In this document: positions 8,391-17,056 of the stretch, in pieces
Position numbering within the stretch: the first letter of the stretch is position 1
Layout: each line of letters starts with the position of its first letter
NCBI GenBank assembly: GCA_023664625.1
Contig: JAMPFD010000003.1
Location: forward strand, 1-64,000
Direction of reading: 5' to 3'
From: Bacillota bacterium
GTDB lineage: Bacteria > Bacteroidota > Bacteroidia > Bacteroidales > Bacteroidaceae
Length of the DNA: 64,000 nt
Notes under the pieces: generated by a model
What the model saw: only the letters and a program-made list of their open reading frames with translations
The model's database searches: none
What the model was told of the DNA's origin: nothing
Translations under genes and position numbers: made by a program

Positions 8391-8434
8391 GCATTTCGGG
8401 CTGAGTCCCTTTGTCGGAACTCAGCCCGAAATGC
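8391..8434 (-). terminator. Terminator of the rseP operon
   Basis: Perfect 16-bp inverted repeat, GCATTTCGGGCTGAGT (8391-8406) and its complement (8419-8434), with a 12-nt loop, 50 bp beyond the rseP stop. Between array A and this hairpin (8209-8390) I see no gene. Confidence 0.75.
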
Positions 8435-8483
8435 ATTTACACCTCTTATTTCACAACATTTCCCACACGGGGAGCATTATTTC

Positions 8484-9980
8484 CTACATCAGTCCTATCC
8501 ACCGGAGAACATCATTGAGATTGGCAACGAGCATCAGAAGAAGCAGAAGCCCCATGCCTATGTTCTGCGCAATCTGCTGGAAACGCAGGCTCGGGGTCTT
8601 GCCTGTCACGACTTCCATAAGGAGAATGAGGATGTGGCCGCCGTCAAGTCCCGGAATAGGAATGATGTTCATGAAGGCAAGAATTATGGAAAGGAATGCC
8701 GTCATGCGCCAGAACATGCTCCAGTCCCATACAGGAGGGAACATTGAGCCTATTGCTCCGAAACCTCCGAGACTCTTGGCACCGTCGGCGGAGAAGAGAT
8801 ACTTCAGGTCGCCGACATAACCTTCAAGGACACTGATGCCATAGCTGATTCCGGCAGGGACGCTCTCCAGTATCCCGTATGACAGGTGGGTCGGCTTGTA
8901 GTAAGAGTATATGCTGCTCTCTATAAGGCCGAGTTTCAACTCAGGAGACATGACCACCGTCATCGTGTCTTTCACAGCGGATGCCGGAGGGCAGCCTGAC
9001 AAGGCGGAAGGATAGACCACTGAGGATGCGTTCCTTGCCACAACGAGCTTCACGGTGCGTATGGCAAGGCTGTCCTTGGCGGTCTTCGCTGCAGTCATCC
9101 TGTCCTCGAGGATTCCGACCTGATACTTATAGTCATTCCATGAGTCGACGGACTTGCCGTTGACCGACAGGATCTTATCACCTTTCCTTATCCCTGCCTC
9201 CGATGCCGGAGTGCCTGCAAGGACGCTGTCTATGTCACACGGTACGAGAGGCCGCACAAAAACAGGGTCGGACTTCAGCATGGCAAGGAGGTCAAGCTCT
9301 CCCGGAAGGGCGACAACCGACTTTTTCCCGTCACGCATGACATAAGCCTCACGGGCCGTGGCAAGGTCGCGGAACATGTCGGTGGAGAACTCACGGAACT
9401 CTCCCTTATCCGTTCCGAGGAGAATGTCTCCGTCCCTGAAACCGAGATTCTTTGCCGAAGAATTGAACTTCATTCCGTTCTTCATGTCCTTCAGGGCAAC
9501 ATAATCTTCTCCCCAGGTATAGAATACGGCGGAATAGATTATCAGTGCAAGGAAGAAATTGACCATTACGCCGCCGGCCATGATGAGCAGGCGCTGGTAA
9601 GCCTTCTTACTCCTGAACTCCCATGGCTGTACAGGCTTCTTGGCAAGGTCCTCGGCGGACTGTGTCTCATCCACCATTCCGTCTATCTGGCAGTAACCGC
9701 CGATGGGCAGCCAGCCAAGACCGTACTCCGTTCCTGCCTCTTCGTTGTACCTCTTGTTGCCGTCCTCTCCGCGCTCGGTGATGAGAGGCTTGCCGGTGAG
9801 CTTGCGCCACCAGTTGTCGTAAGAGCTCCATATGTGGAACTTAAAGTTGGCAAAGATGTAGAATCTTGACACACGTGTCTTGAACAACTTTGCAAAAAAG
9901 AAATGTCCGCCCTCATGGAGCGCGACGAGGATTGTTATCGCGAGAAGGAACTGTAATGTCTTAATCCAGAATGTTTCCAT
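8484..9980 (-). CDS. rseP: Site-2 protease RseP (M50 zinc metalloprotease)
   Basis: A 498-residue intramembrane metalloprotease. The zinc-binding HEGGH is at residues 22-26 in the first transmembrane helix, and the second metal ligand motif LDGGH is at 445-449. Between them is a periplasmic region with at least one PDZ domain (ASEAGIRKGDKILSVNGKSV). RseP cleaves membrane-bound anti-sigma factors and leftover signal peptides. It is last in a run with dxr, as in many bacteria. An A/C-rich leader lies directly before its ATG. Confidence 0.95.
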   Translation of the reverse strand: METFWIKTLQFLLAITILVALHEGGHFFFAKLFKTRVSRFYIFANFKFHIWSSYDNWWRKLTGKPLITERGEDGNKRYNEEAGTEYGLGWLPIGGYCQIDGMVDETQSAEDLAKKPVQPWEFRSKKAYQRLLIMAGGVMVNFFLALIIYSAVFYTWGEDYVALKDMKNGMKFNSSAKNLGFRDGDILLGTDKGEFREFSTDMFRDLATAREAYVMRDGKKSVVALPGELDLLAMLKSDPVFVRPLVPCDIDSVLAGTPASEAGIRKGDKILSVNGKSVDSWNDYKYQVGILEDRMTAAKTAKDSLAIRTVKLVVARNASSVVYPSALSGCPPASAVKDTMTVVMSPELKLGLIESSIYSYYKPTHLSYGILESVPAGISYGISVLEGYVGDLKYLFSADGAKSLGGFGAIGSMFPPVWDWSMFWRMTAFLSIILAFMNIIPIPGLDGGHILILLMEVVTGKTPSLRFQQIAQNIGMGLLLLLMLVANLNDVLRWIGLM

Positions 9981-10060
9981 GAAATGGTTGTGGGTTATTG
10001 GTTATGGGTTGTCGGGTTGTTTGTACATCGGTTGTCGGTTTTTGGTTCTCGGTGCGGGGC
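9981..10060 (-). repeat. A/C-rich leader before rseP
   Basis: On the coding (minus) strand this is G-poor and built from words like AACCGACAACC, CCCGACAACCCATAACC and AATAACCCACAACC, ending a few bases from the rseP ATG. It shares these words with the leaders at 15595, 18960, 22148, 33516 and 50855. Confidence 0.6.
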
Positions 10061-10118
10061 AATGGCTGTTTAGTTCTGGCAATCCCAGGCCTGCAAGCCA
10101 TAACCCGAAACCGAAGAC

Positions 10119-11267
10119 CTAAAGCAGTGATTCTGCTATGCGCCTTGCCTCGGTATCGGACATAAGGTAGTCGTCAAGCGAAGGATTCTTGACAAATGTG
10201 GCACGCTGCATCGTCTCGGCAATAATGTCTCCCATCTGCAGGAATCCGCATTTATCCTTGCGGAAAGCCTCGTTGACGACTTCATTGGCGGCATTTACTA
10301 TGCAGGACATGTTGCCTCCCTTGCGCAGAGACTCGTATGCCATGGCAAGACAGCGGAACTTCTCCATGTCCGGCTCAAAGAATTCCAGCGGCTGACGGAA
10401 AAGGTCAAGCCTCTCGCCTGAGAGATGCAGGCGCCGGGGGAAGGAGAAGGCGTACTGTATGGGCAGGCGCATGTCAGGCACACCGAGCTGAGCCTTTACG
10501 CTGCCGTCGGCATATTGCACGGCGGAATGTACTATGGACTGCGGATGAACAATAACCTGGATCTTGTCAGCGTCCACGCCGAAGAGCCATTTTGCTTCTA
10601 TAACCTCAAAGCCTTTGTTCATCATAGACGCGGAATCGATAGTGATTTTCGCCCCCATGTCCCATGTCGGATGCCTCAGGGCGTCAGCAGCAGTCACATT
10701 CCTCATCTCGTCAAGGGTGAAATTCCGGAACGGACCGCCTGAAGCAGTAAGAAGAATCTTCTCTATCTCCGTGTCGGCATCGCCCACAAGGCTTTGGAAT
10801 ATGGCGGAGTGTTCTGAATCAACAGGAAGTATAGGACAGTGGTTCTCCTGTGCCAGCCTCATTATAAGCTCACCTGCAACGACAAGGGTCTCCTTGTTGG
10901 CAAGACAGATTTTCTTACGTGCCTTTATCGCACGGATGGTCGGTTTCAGACCGGCAAAGCCCACCATGGCGGTGAGCACCATGTCAATAGGTTCTGCCTC
11001 GACAATCTCCTCCAGAGCCTCCGCACCTGCATATACCTTGATGTCAGGGCAGTCGCCAAGGAGAGAGCACAACTTCTCGTAATGAGCCTCGTTGGCAATG
11101 ACGACAGCCGCCGGCTTGAACTTGTGTGCCTGCTCAGCAAGCAGTTCCACATGACTGTATGCTGTAAGACAATATACCTCATAGAGGTCGTCATGCTCCT
11201 CTATCACCTCCAGTGCCTGAGTGCCTATGGAGCCTGTGGAGCCTAATATACATATTTGTTTTTTCAT
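10119..11267 (-). CDS. dxr: 1-deoxy-D-xylulose 5-phosphate reductoisomerase
   Basis: A 382-residue enzyme of the MEP isoprenoid pathway that converts DXP to 2-C-methyl-D-erythritol 4-phosphate with NADPH and a divalent metal. The N-terminal nucleotide-binding motif ILGSTGSIGTQALEV and the active-site stretches LPVDSEHSAIFQ and TIDSASMMNKGFEVIEA are intact. The start is ambiguous, since three consecutive ATGs (11273, 11270, 11267) occur; I take the last. It lies between rimM and rseP in a minus-strand run. Confidence 0.96.
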   Translation of the reverse strand: MKKQICILGSTGSIGTQALEVIEEHDDLYEVYCLTAYSHVELLAEQAHKFKPAAVVIANEAHYEKLCSLLGDCPDIKVYAGAEALEEIVEAEPIDMVLTAMVGFAGLKPTIRAIKARKKICLANKETLVVAGELIMRLAQENHCPILPVDSEHSAIFQSLVGDADTEIEKILLTASGGPFRNFTLDEMRNVTAADALRHPTWDMGAKITIDSASMMNKGFEVIEAKWLFGVDADKIQVIVHPQSIVHSAVQYADGSVKAQLGVPDMRLPIQYAFSFPRRLHLSGERLDLFRQPLEFFEPDMEKFRCLAMAYESLRKGGNMSCIVNAANEVVNEAFRKDKCGFLQMGDIIAETMQRATFVKNPSLDDYLMSDTEARRIAESLL

Positions 11268-11345
11268 CATCATTAATTATTACAGAAAATGTCTGCACTG
11301 CCTCTCTCCATACCGGAAAATGGTGAATAATGTCAGGAAAGTCTC

Positions 11346-11861
11346 TCATTCGTCCATGTCCAGCAGACCTTCCGGCACTGCGACGGTAACCTTCCGGCTT
11401 TCAGTGTCCACCTCCTCTATCAGTTCTTCAGGAGCAGGAATAAGGCAACCGTTGTCGAGTTCAAAGAGAATATTCTCCGTTGAATCGTCCACAGCCTCTA
11501 CCGTACCTACCGTCATGCCTGTACCTGAGTCCACAAGCTGATACCCGACAAGCTCCGCATACGTAAGGTCGTGTTCCACCTCATCGGCGAGCGAACGCGG
11601 AAAAAACACCTCACAGCCCGTCAGCTCACGGACTTTCTCCGCCGAGTCCATGTCACAGAAAGTGACAAGGGCTATCTCGTCACTCTTGAAACGGTATTCC
11701 TCCATGAAGAAAGGCACGAGAATTCCGTCGATGCGGAGTACAAGATAGTCAGCGCCGACACGGTCAAACACGTCATCGTCTATCTGCACCTGCACCTCAC
11801 CCTTCACCCCGTGGGGCTTACCGACACGGCCTATTCTGTAAACGTCAGAGTCCTTTATCAT
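11346..11861 (-). CDS. rimM: Ribosome maturation factor RimM
   Basis: A 171-residue protein with the N-terminal RimM beta-barrel (RIGRVGKPHGVKGEVQVQ) and a C-terminal PRC-barrel-like half (LVGYQLVDSGTGMTVGTVEA, with IPAPEELIEEVD after it). RimM binds ribosomal protein S19 and assists maturation of the 30S head. Length is normal for the family. It is placed between murA and dxr, the usual Bacteroidales neighbours. Confidence 0.93.
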   Translation of the reverse strand: MIKDSDVYRIGRVGKPHGVKGEVQVQIDDDVFDRVGADYLVLRIDGILVPFFMEEYRFKSDEIALVTFCDMDSAEKVRELTGCEVFFPRSLADEVEHDLTYAELVGYQLVDSGTGMTVGTVEAVDDSTENILFELDNGCLIPAPEELIEEVDTESRKVTVAVPEGLLDMDE

Positions 11862-11922
11862 CTGTTTTCATCTATTGTTTTCATGCTGCACCCGGAGATG
11901 CATCTCACCTTTTGCGGCAATT

Positions 11923-13227
11923 TCACTGGCGTGTGATCCTTGCACCGAGAGCATTGAGACGCTGCTCGATGTCCTCATATCCGCGGTCTATCTGTGCGAT
12001 ATTGGCGATTCTTGACGTCCCGTCTGCCGTCAGGGCGGCGATAAGCAGGGCAATACCGGCACGGATGTCAGGACTTGTCATCATTCCCGCTCTCAGTTTC
12101 TTTGCATGATTAAGGCCTACGACAACGGCGCGGTGAGGGTCACAGAGGATAATGTTCGCTCCCATATCTATGAGCTTGTCGACAAAGAACAGCCTTGACT
12201 CGAACATTTTCTGATGGACGAGCACCGAACCGTTCGCCTGTGTGGCGACAACGAGCAGCACACTGAGCAGGTCAGGCGTCAGCCCCGGCCATGGAGCATC
12301 GGAGAGAGTCATTATTGTACCGTCCATAAAAGAGTCGACGGAGAAGGTCTCATGCTTCGGAATAAAGAGGTCATCGCCTTCCTCCCTGACATCAACGCCG
12401 AGACGGCGGAACGCCTCAGGTATTATTCCGAGATTCTCTATCGACACATTCTTTATCCTTATGCCGTCACCAATCATCGCCGCCATACCGATGAATGAGC
12501 CGACCTCTATCATGTCAGGAAGCACCCTGTGGTCGCAGCCGTGAAGTCTCTTCACGCCCTTGACATGCAGGAGATTGCTTCCAATACCTGAAATGTCAGC
12601 TCCCATTCTGTTAAGCATACGGCAAAGCTGCTGTATGTACGGCTCGCAGGCTGCATTATATATTGTTGTCTCCCCCTCAGCCATGACGGAGGCCATGATG
12701 ATGTTCGCCGTTCCCGTAACGGAAGCCTCATCAAGAAGCATGCGGCATCCCTTCAGGCACTCCCCGCGGAGTTCATAGACATCCCGTCCTGGCACATGGC
12801 TGAACTCGGCGCCGAGCTTGTTGAAGCCGAGGAAATGCGTATCAAGACGGCGACGGCCTATCTTGTCTCCGCCCGGTTTCGCCACGGTTGCCTTGCCGAA
12901 ACGTCCGAGAAGCGGTCCTATCATAAGTACGGAGCCACGCAAAGAAGAACATTTCCTAACGAAATCATCGCTCCCGAGATATGCCAGATTTAGCTCGTCA
13001 GCCTGGAAAGTATATTCATTGCGGCCATGCTTGGTGACCCTCACGCCTATGTCCGTCAGCAATCTGATAAGATTGTTTACGTCAAGGATGTCGGGAATAT
13101 TGCTGATACGCACAGGCTCTGCCGTTAGAATCGAGGCACAGATGACCTGAAGGGTTTCGTTTTTCGCCCCCTGCGGCACGATTGTTCCTCTCAGCGGATG
13201 TCCGCCCTCTATTACGAAAGTATCCAT
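11923..13227 (-). CDS. murA: UDP-GlcNAc 1-carboxyvinyltransferase, Cys-to-Asp type
   Basis: A 434-residue enolpyruvyl transferase catalysing the first committed step of peptidoglycan synthesis (PEP plus UDP-GlcNAc). The substrate lysine region GAKNE is at 20-24. The active-site loop reads PGGDKIGRR, so residue 121, which aligns with catalytic Cys115 of E. coli MurA, is Asp (codon 12867-12865). Asp enzymes of this kind remain active but are not alkylated by fosfomycin. The rest of the protein looks complete. It is co-directional with rimM and the DUF4290 gene. Confidence 0.96.
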   Translation of the reverse strand: MDTFVIEGGHPLRGTIVPQGAKNETLQVICASILTAEPVRISNIPDILDVNNLIRLLTDIGVRVTKHGRNEYTFQADELNLAYLGSDDFVRKCSSLRGSVLMIGPLLGRFGKATVAKPGGDKIGRRRLDTHFLGFNKLGAEFSHVPGRDVYELRGECLKGCRMLLDEASVTGTANIIMASVMAEGETTIYNAACEPYIQQLCRMLNRMGADISGIGSNLLHVKGVKRLHGCDHRVLPDMIEVGSFIGMAAMIGDGIRIKNVSIENLGIIPEAFRRLGVDVREEGDDLFIPKHETFSVDSFMDGTIMTLSDAPWPGLTPDLLSVLLVVATQANGSVLVHQKMFESRLFFVDKLIDMGANIILCDPHRAVVVGLNHAKKLRAGMMTSPDIRAGIALLIAALTADGTSRIANIAQIDRGYEDIEQRLNALGARITRQ

Positions 13228-13254
13228 ATTCTTGTGGGATGTGTCGATTACGTG

Positions 13255-13869
13255 TTACTGTTTTCCCTTCTTTCTCTTCTGCTTTCCCTTCCTGGCGGTA
13301 TTGCTCTCTATTGTGAAATAGTCAAGCTTGACTTTCTCAGGGTCAAGCTGTATCATGCCGTCGGTAAATTGCGCTATGTCCGAGAGTATGCGCTCGTTCT
13401 CCGGAATGGCACTGCCATGCTGGATTACGTCACGCTTCATCTGGTTGGCGATGACGCGGCAAGCCTCGTCCCGGGCCGGGCCGGGCGGCATTCCCTTGAT
13501 ATGTTCCAGTGCCTGAAACACGAGGTTGCCGTAATGGCGCACCGGGATGCGGCTTTTCGGATAATCCATCGGAGACGGACGGCAGGCGGCTTTCTTCGCC
13601 GCGGATATGTCAAAAGGGTAGTCTATGTCAAGTCTGAAATCACACATGATGGCGAGATGATCCCAGAGTTTTTGCTTATAGTCGGGAGTCTGGCGTATCT
13701 CCGGGTGCATAAGTTCCATCGTCTTCACGATATTCTCGGCACCACGCTGCCGGTCACTGCGATTTTCCATAGCCATGCACTGCTTTATCATGGCATGGAC
13801 GCAACGTCCGTATTCCGGCATCTTCATCCGTTCACGCCGGGTGTTGTAGTCCAGTCCTTCAAGGTTCAT
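13255..13869 (-). CDS. DUF4290 protein
   Basis: A 204-residue soluble protein of the Bacteroidota-restricted DUF4290 family, recognisable by LEGLDYNTRRERMKMPEYGR at the start and by MELMHPEIRQ and a helical middle. It ends in a basic tail (KGKQKRKKGKQ). Function is unknown. It is co-transcribed with tsaB, whose stop overlaps its start by 4 bp, and with murA downstream; that neighbourhood is conserved in Bacteroidales as far as I recall. Confidence 0.85.
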   Translation of the reverse strand: MNLEGLDYNTRRERMKMPEYGRCVHAMIKQCMAMENRSDRQRGAENIVKTMELMHPEIRQTPDYKQKLWDHLAIMCDFRLDIDYPFDISAAKKAACRPSPMDYPKSRIPVRHYGNLVFQALEHIKGMPPGPARDEACRVIANQMKRDVIQHGSAIPENERILSDIAQFTDGMIQLDPEKVKLDYFTIESNTARKGKQKRKKGKQ

Positions 13870-14567
13870 AAGAGTTTCTTTGGTTTTAATGCTACAAAAT
13901 CTTTCAAATAGAACGGCACGAAATATGCCACGTCCTCAGTCTTGTCCTCCATCAGGCGGCGTTCTGCAAGCGGGAACATGTTCTTTGCCAACGGCTCTAT
14001 GCCTTCAATGAGCCTTGCATTGGGATGACCGATGGCTTCCATGCACTTTGCCGCGCCGTTCCCGAAGAAATAAACGGGACGACTGTCAAGGTACTCACGG
14101 TAAGTCTCCGCATCGACAACGTCTGCACCGACAGGGCGTACGGGGCGCAGGGCACGGTCATAGATTCCGGCATATACTTCCATGCGGCGCGCATCAAGCA
14201 TCGGACAGAGCAGCGCATCCTCAGGAAGGTCATCATGCTTCAGCAGGACCGGCACACAAAGGAGTTCAAGAGTCGGGACTGCTATCAGGGGAATGTCAAG
14301 ACCGTAGCATACGCCCTTTGCCATAGACACTCCGATTCGCAGGCCGGTATACGAGCCAGGGCCCATCGATACGGCGACCGCATCAACGGGAATGGCATGG
14401 CTGTCGGCAAAACCGAGTGCCCTGTCGACGAAGGTTCCAAGTCTTTCATTGTGGCTGGGACCCGTGCGGTCCTCATCAGAGTATATGCACTTGCCGTCCT
14501 CACTGATAGCCACGGAGCACACATCGGTGCTTGTTTCAATGCTGAGTATACAGGACATTTTTCTCAA
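13866..14567 (-). CDS. tsaB: tRNA t6A biosynthesis protein TsaB
   Basis: A 233-residue member of the ASKHA-fold TsaB family with the N-terminal LSIETSTDVCSVAI and GPGSYTGLRIGVSMAKG motifs. TsaB partners with TsaD and TsaE to make threonylcarbamoyladenosine at position 37 of ANN-decoding tRNAs. It is the first gene of the minus-strand run to rseP and is divergent from yicC. Confidence 0.93.
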   Translation of the reverse strand: MRKMSCILSIETSTDVCSVAISEDGKCIYSDEDRTGPSHNERLGTFVDRALGFADSHAIPVDAVAVSMGPGSYTGLRIGVSMAKGVCYGLDIPLIAVPTLELLCVPVLLKHDDLPEDALLCPMLDARRMEVYAGIYDRALRPVRPVGADVVDAETYREYLDSRPVYFFGNGAAKCMEAIGHPNARLIEGIEPLAKNMFPLAERRLMEDKTEDVAYFVPFYLKDFVALKPKKLL

Positions 14568-14584
14568 AATACTTAAATATTCTG

Positions 14585-14592
14585 CAAATTTA
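14585..14592 (-). promoter_or_regulatory. -7 element upstream of tsaB
   Basis: TAAATTTG on the minus strand matches TAnnTTTG, 18 bp before the tsaB ATG. No clear -33 TTG is visible. Confidence 0.45.
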
Positions 14593-14615
14593 CTACTTTT
14601 TTCGTAAATAATTTG

Positions 14616-14623
14616 TACTTTTG
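14616..14623 (+). promoter_or_regulatory. -7 element upstream of yicC
   Basis: TACTTTTG matches TAnnTTTG and lies 27 bp before the yicC ATG at 14651. With the tsaB element it makes a compact divergent promoter pair. Confidence 0.5.
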
Positions 14624-14650
14624 CATAAATTTAACGTAGTACATAAGAAA

Positions 14651-15523
14651 ATGATACAATCAATGACAGGTTTCGGAAAAGCAACCGCAACCTTTGGGAA
14701 CAAGAAAATCAACGTTGAGGTCAAGTCTCTCAATTCCAAGGCTCTTGACCTCTCGACACGTATCGCCCCACTCTATCGTGAAAAGGAAATGGAAATCCGT
14801 CAGATGGTTTCCGAAAGACTGTCGCGCGGAAAGGTGGAATTCTGCCTCTGGATCGACAAGGACGAGACTGCCGCCGCCACTCCCGTAAACGCCGAGATGG
14901 TGGATTTCTACTATCAGCAAATCAACAAGATAGCCTACGAGAAGGACATATCTCTCAACATGGACTGGTCCACCATCCTCCGCCTCCCGGACGTTCTCAG
15001 CCGCAACGAGGTGGAAACGCTCAGCGACTCTGAATGGAAATGTGCACGGGAAGCCATAGACAATGCCCTGACACAACTCGTGGAATTCCGCATACAGGAA
15101 GGGGAGGCTCTCAGAAAGAAGTTCATTGAGAAGCTTGACAATATAGCAAAGCTTCAAAAGAAACTTGAGCCTTACGAGCAAAGCCGCGTGGACAGGATAC
15201 GCCAGCGTATCACAGATAACCTGAAACTAATACCCGACGTGGAGTATGACAGGAACCGTCTTGAGCAGGAACTTATCTACTACATCGAGAAACTTGACAT
15301 CTCCGAGGAAAAGCAGCGTCTTACAAACCACCTGCAGTACTTCCGCGACACAATGCTCCTTGACGAGCCCGTCGGCAAGAAACTCGGGTTCATCGCACAA
15401 GAGATGGGCCGTGAGATAAACACCACCGGCTCAAAGAGCAACCAGGCAGAGATGCAGAACATCGTCGTGAAGATGAAAGACGAGCTGGAGCAGATTAAGG
15501 AACAGGTCCTCAACGCCCTCTAA
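14651..15523 (+). CDS. yicC: YicC-family endoribonuclease
   Basis: A 290-residue protein with the family's N-terminal MIQSMTGFGKA and the conserved C-terminal TGSKSNQAEMQNIVVKMKDE. A long charged helical region lies in the middle (about 150-230). E. coli YicC is an endoribonuclease that influences small-RNA turnover; the exact role here is unknown. The start at 14651 was chosen because the family begins exactly there; an in-frame ATG 30 bp upstream overlaps the -7 element. It heads the yicC-gmk-nadD run. Confidence 0.92.
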   Translation: MIQSMTGFGKATATFGNKKINVEVKSLNSKALDLSTRIAPLYREKEMEIRQMVSERLSRGKVEFCLWIDKDETAAATPVNAEMVDFYYQQINKIAYEKDISLNMDWSTILRLPDVLSRNEVETLSDSEWKCAREAIDNALTQLVEFRIQEGEALRKKFIEKLDNIAKLQKKLEPYEQSRVDRIRQRITDNLKLIPDVEYDRNRLEQELIYYIEKLDISEEKQRLTNHLQYFRDTMLLDEPVGKKLGFIAQEMGREINTTGSKSNQAEMQNIVVKMKDELEQIKEQVLNAL

Positions 15524-15594
15524 ATCTTCCGCATGACTTCATCCACCGGGATGCATACTGACGGGAAGACTCCGGCATGTATGCCTCCTCCGCC

Positions 15595-15659
15595 ACATAA
15601 GCCATATCCCAAGCCCCATAAGCCAAAACCGTAAACCCATATTCCTCAACCGACAACCG
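15595..15659 (+). repeat. A/C-rich leader before gmk
   Basis: G-poor coding-strand tract with CCCCATAAGCC, AAAACCGTAAACCCAT and CAACCGACAACCG, running straight into the gmk ATG. Confidence 0.6.
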
Positions 15660-16235
15660 ATGAAAAAAGGAAAACTTCTGATATTCAGCGCACCGAGCGG
15701 CTCCGGAAAATCCACCATTGTACAGTGGCTCATGCAGGAGCATCCGGAACTGAACATGCATTTCTCCATATCCTGCACCACACGCCGGCCGCGCGGAACA
15801 GAGCGGAACGGCGTCGAATATTTCTTTCTCTCGCCTGAAGAATTCAAGGATAAAATAGCAAAAGAGGAGTTCGTAGAATTTGAAGAGGTCTACACCGACA
15901 AGTTCTACGGTACATTGAAGTCACAGGTGACAAGCCAGACGGACAACGGCGACAACGTTGTCTTTGACATAGATGTCAATGGCGGCTGCAACATCAAGAG
16001 CCAATATGGCTCACAGGCTCTCAGCATCTTCATCCAGCCGCCGTCTCTGGAGGAGCTCCGCCGCCGTCTCACCGGCCGCGGGACCGATGCCCCGGAGGTG
16101 ATAGAACAGCGTCTTGCCAAGGCAGAATATGAACTGGGATTCGCCCCGAAGTTCGACACTGTCGTTGTCAACGACGACCTTGAGCAAGCCAAGAAGGAGA
16201 CTTTGGACAAGATTCGCAAGTTCCTTGCCGGATAA
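15660..16235 (+). CDS. gmk: Guanylate kinase
   Basis: A 191-residue kinase that phosphorylates GMP to GDP. P-loop FSAPSGSGKSTIV is at residues 8-20, the GMP-binding STRRPRG-like segment reads CTTRRPRGTE, and the GVEYFFLS motif follows. Length is typical. It lies between yicC and nadD in the same direction, a common Bacteroidota arrangement. Confidence 0.97.
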   Translation: MKKGKLLIFSAPSGSGKSTIVQWLMQEHPELNMHFSISCTTRRPRGTERNGVEYFFLSPEEFKDKIAKEEFVEFEEVYTDKFYGTLKSQVTSQTDNGDNVVFDIDVNGGCNIKSQYGSQALSIFIQPPSLEELRRRLTGRGTDAPEVIEQRLAKAEYELGFAPKFDTVVVNDDLEQAKKETLDKIRKFLAG

Positions 16236-16278
16236 CCCTCCGGCAATTTGATTTTCAAGCCATTAATGATCACAAAAC

Positions 16279-16315
16279 AAAAGGTTACCTTTTACAGGAC
16301 GAAAGGTTACCTTTT
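16279..16315. repeat. 22-bp-period array B (2 units)
   Basis: AAAAGGTTACCTTTT and AAAGGTTACCTTTT, with GTTAC cores at 16284 and 16306 (22 bp). Each unit is a near-perfect palindrome. It begins 44 bp after the gmk stop and precedes nadD. Confidence 0.75.
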
Positions 16316-16402
16316 GAGCCTTCCGTCGTCACCCCGGGTCAGAAATATCCTTAAAGAACGCAAAGACATACCACGGCACAACAAAAACAGAAACCCACGG
16401 AA

Positions 16403-17032
16403 ATTACTGCAAAACATAAGAAAATAGGGCTTTTCGGAGGAACGTTCGACCCCATACACCTTGCCCATACAGCCCTCGCCAAGGCTTTCCGCCGGCAGCT
16501 AGGACTGGACGAGGTATGGTTTCTCGTAACACCCCAGAACCCGTGGAAGGCCGGCAGCACTCTGTCTCCTGACCGTGACCGCTTTAACATGGCAGTCCTC
16601 GCTCTCGAAGACGAAGAAGGGCTTACGGCTTCCGACTATGAGTTCCGGCTTGAGAAGCCGTCCTTTTCCTACCGCACACTGAGACATCTGCGTAAGGAGT
16701 TCCCTGACACAGAGTTCACCATACTCATCGGCGGTGACAACTGGACAGCCTTTGACAAGTGGGCGGAGTACCGCGAGATTCTCAACTTCCACCCCGTGGC
16801 CGTCTATCCGCGCAAAGACAGCCGCCTTACCGCACCGGAGTCACTGGCAGGCAATGACTTCCGGCTGACCGTAGTGCAGTCGCCGCTGATGGACATCAGC
16901 AGCACGGAAATCCGCCGCCGTGTATTCTCGGGAGAAGAATTCGATAACCTCGTATGCCCGAAAGTGGCGGAATATATCATTAGGAACGGACTTTATTCCA
17001 AACGGGCCATACCACAAAGACCGTCGGAATAA
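16403..17032 (+). CDS. nadD: Nicotinate-nucleotide adenylyltransferase, non-ATG start
   Basis: NadD transfers AMP to nicotinate mononucleotide in NAD synthesis. The nucleotidylyltransferase motif GGTFDPIHLAH is encoded at about 16434-16470, and the ISSTEIRRR motif appears near the C-terminus, so the protein is essentially whole (about 209 residues). The open frame upstream runs back only to a stop at 16352 and has no ATG, GTG or TTG. ATT at 16403 (ITAKHKKIGLF) is the best candidate, or ATA at 16424. The leader is A-rich and G-poor. A mutation of the start codon or a sequence error is the alternative. Confidence 0.88.
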   Translation: MTAKHKKIGLFGGTFDPIHLAHTALAKAFRRQLGLDEVWFLVTPQNPWKAGSTLSPDRDRFNMAVLALEDEEGLTASDYEFRLEKPSFSYRTLRHLRKEFPDTEFTILIGGDNWTAFDKWAEYREILNFHPVAVYPRKDSRLTAPESLAGNDFRLTVVQSPLMDISSTEIRRRVFSGEEFDNLVCPKVAEYIIRNGLYSKRAIPQRPSE

Positions 17033-17056
17033 AGACCGGACCGGACAATAAGCTAA

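Noticed and set aside
16267..16426. Small open frame starting inside array B and ending at the nadD start region
   Set aside because: The translation is that of the repeat plus A-rich leader, with no protein-like features; it is in a different frame from nadD. It is kept only as a possible frameshift partner.
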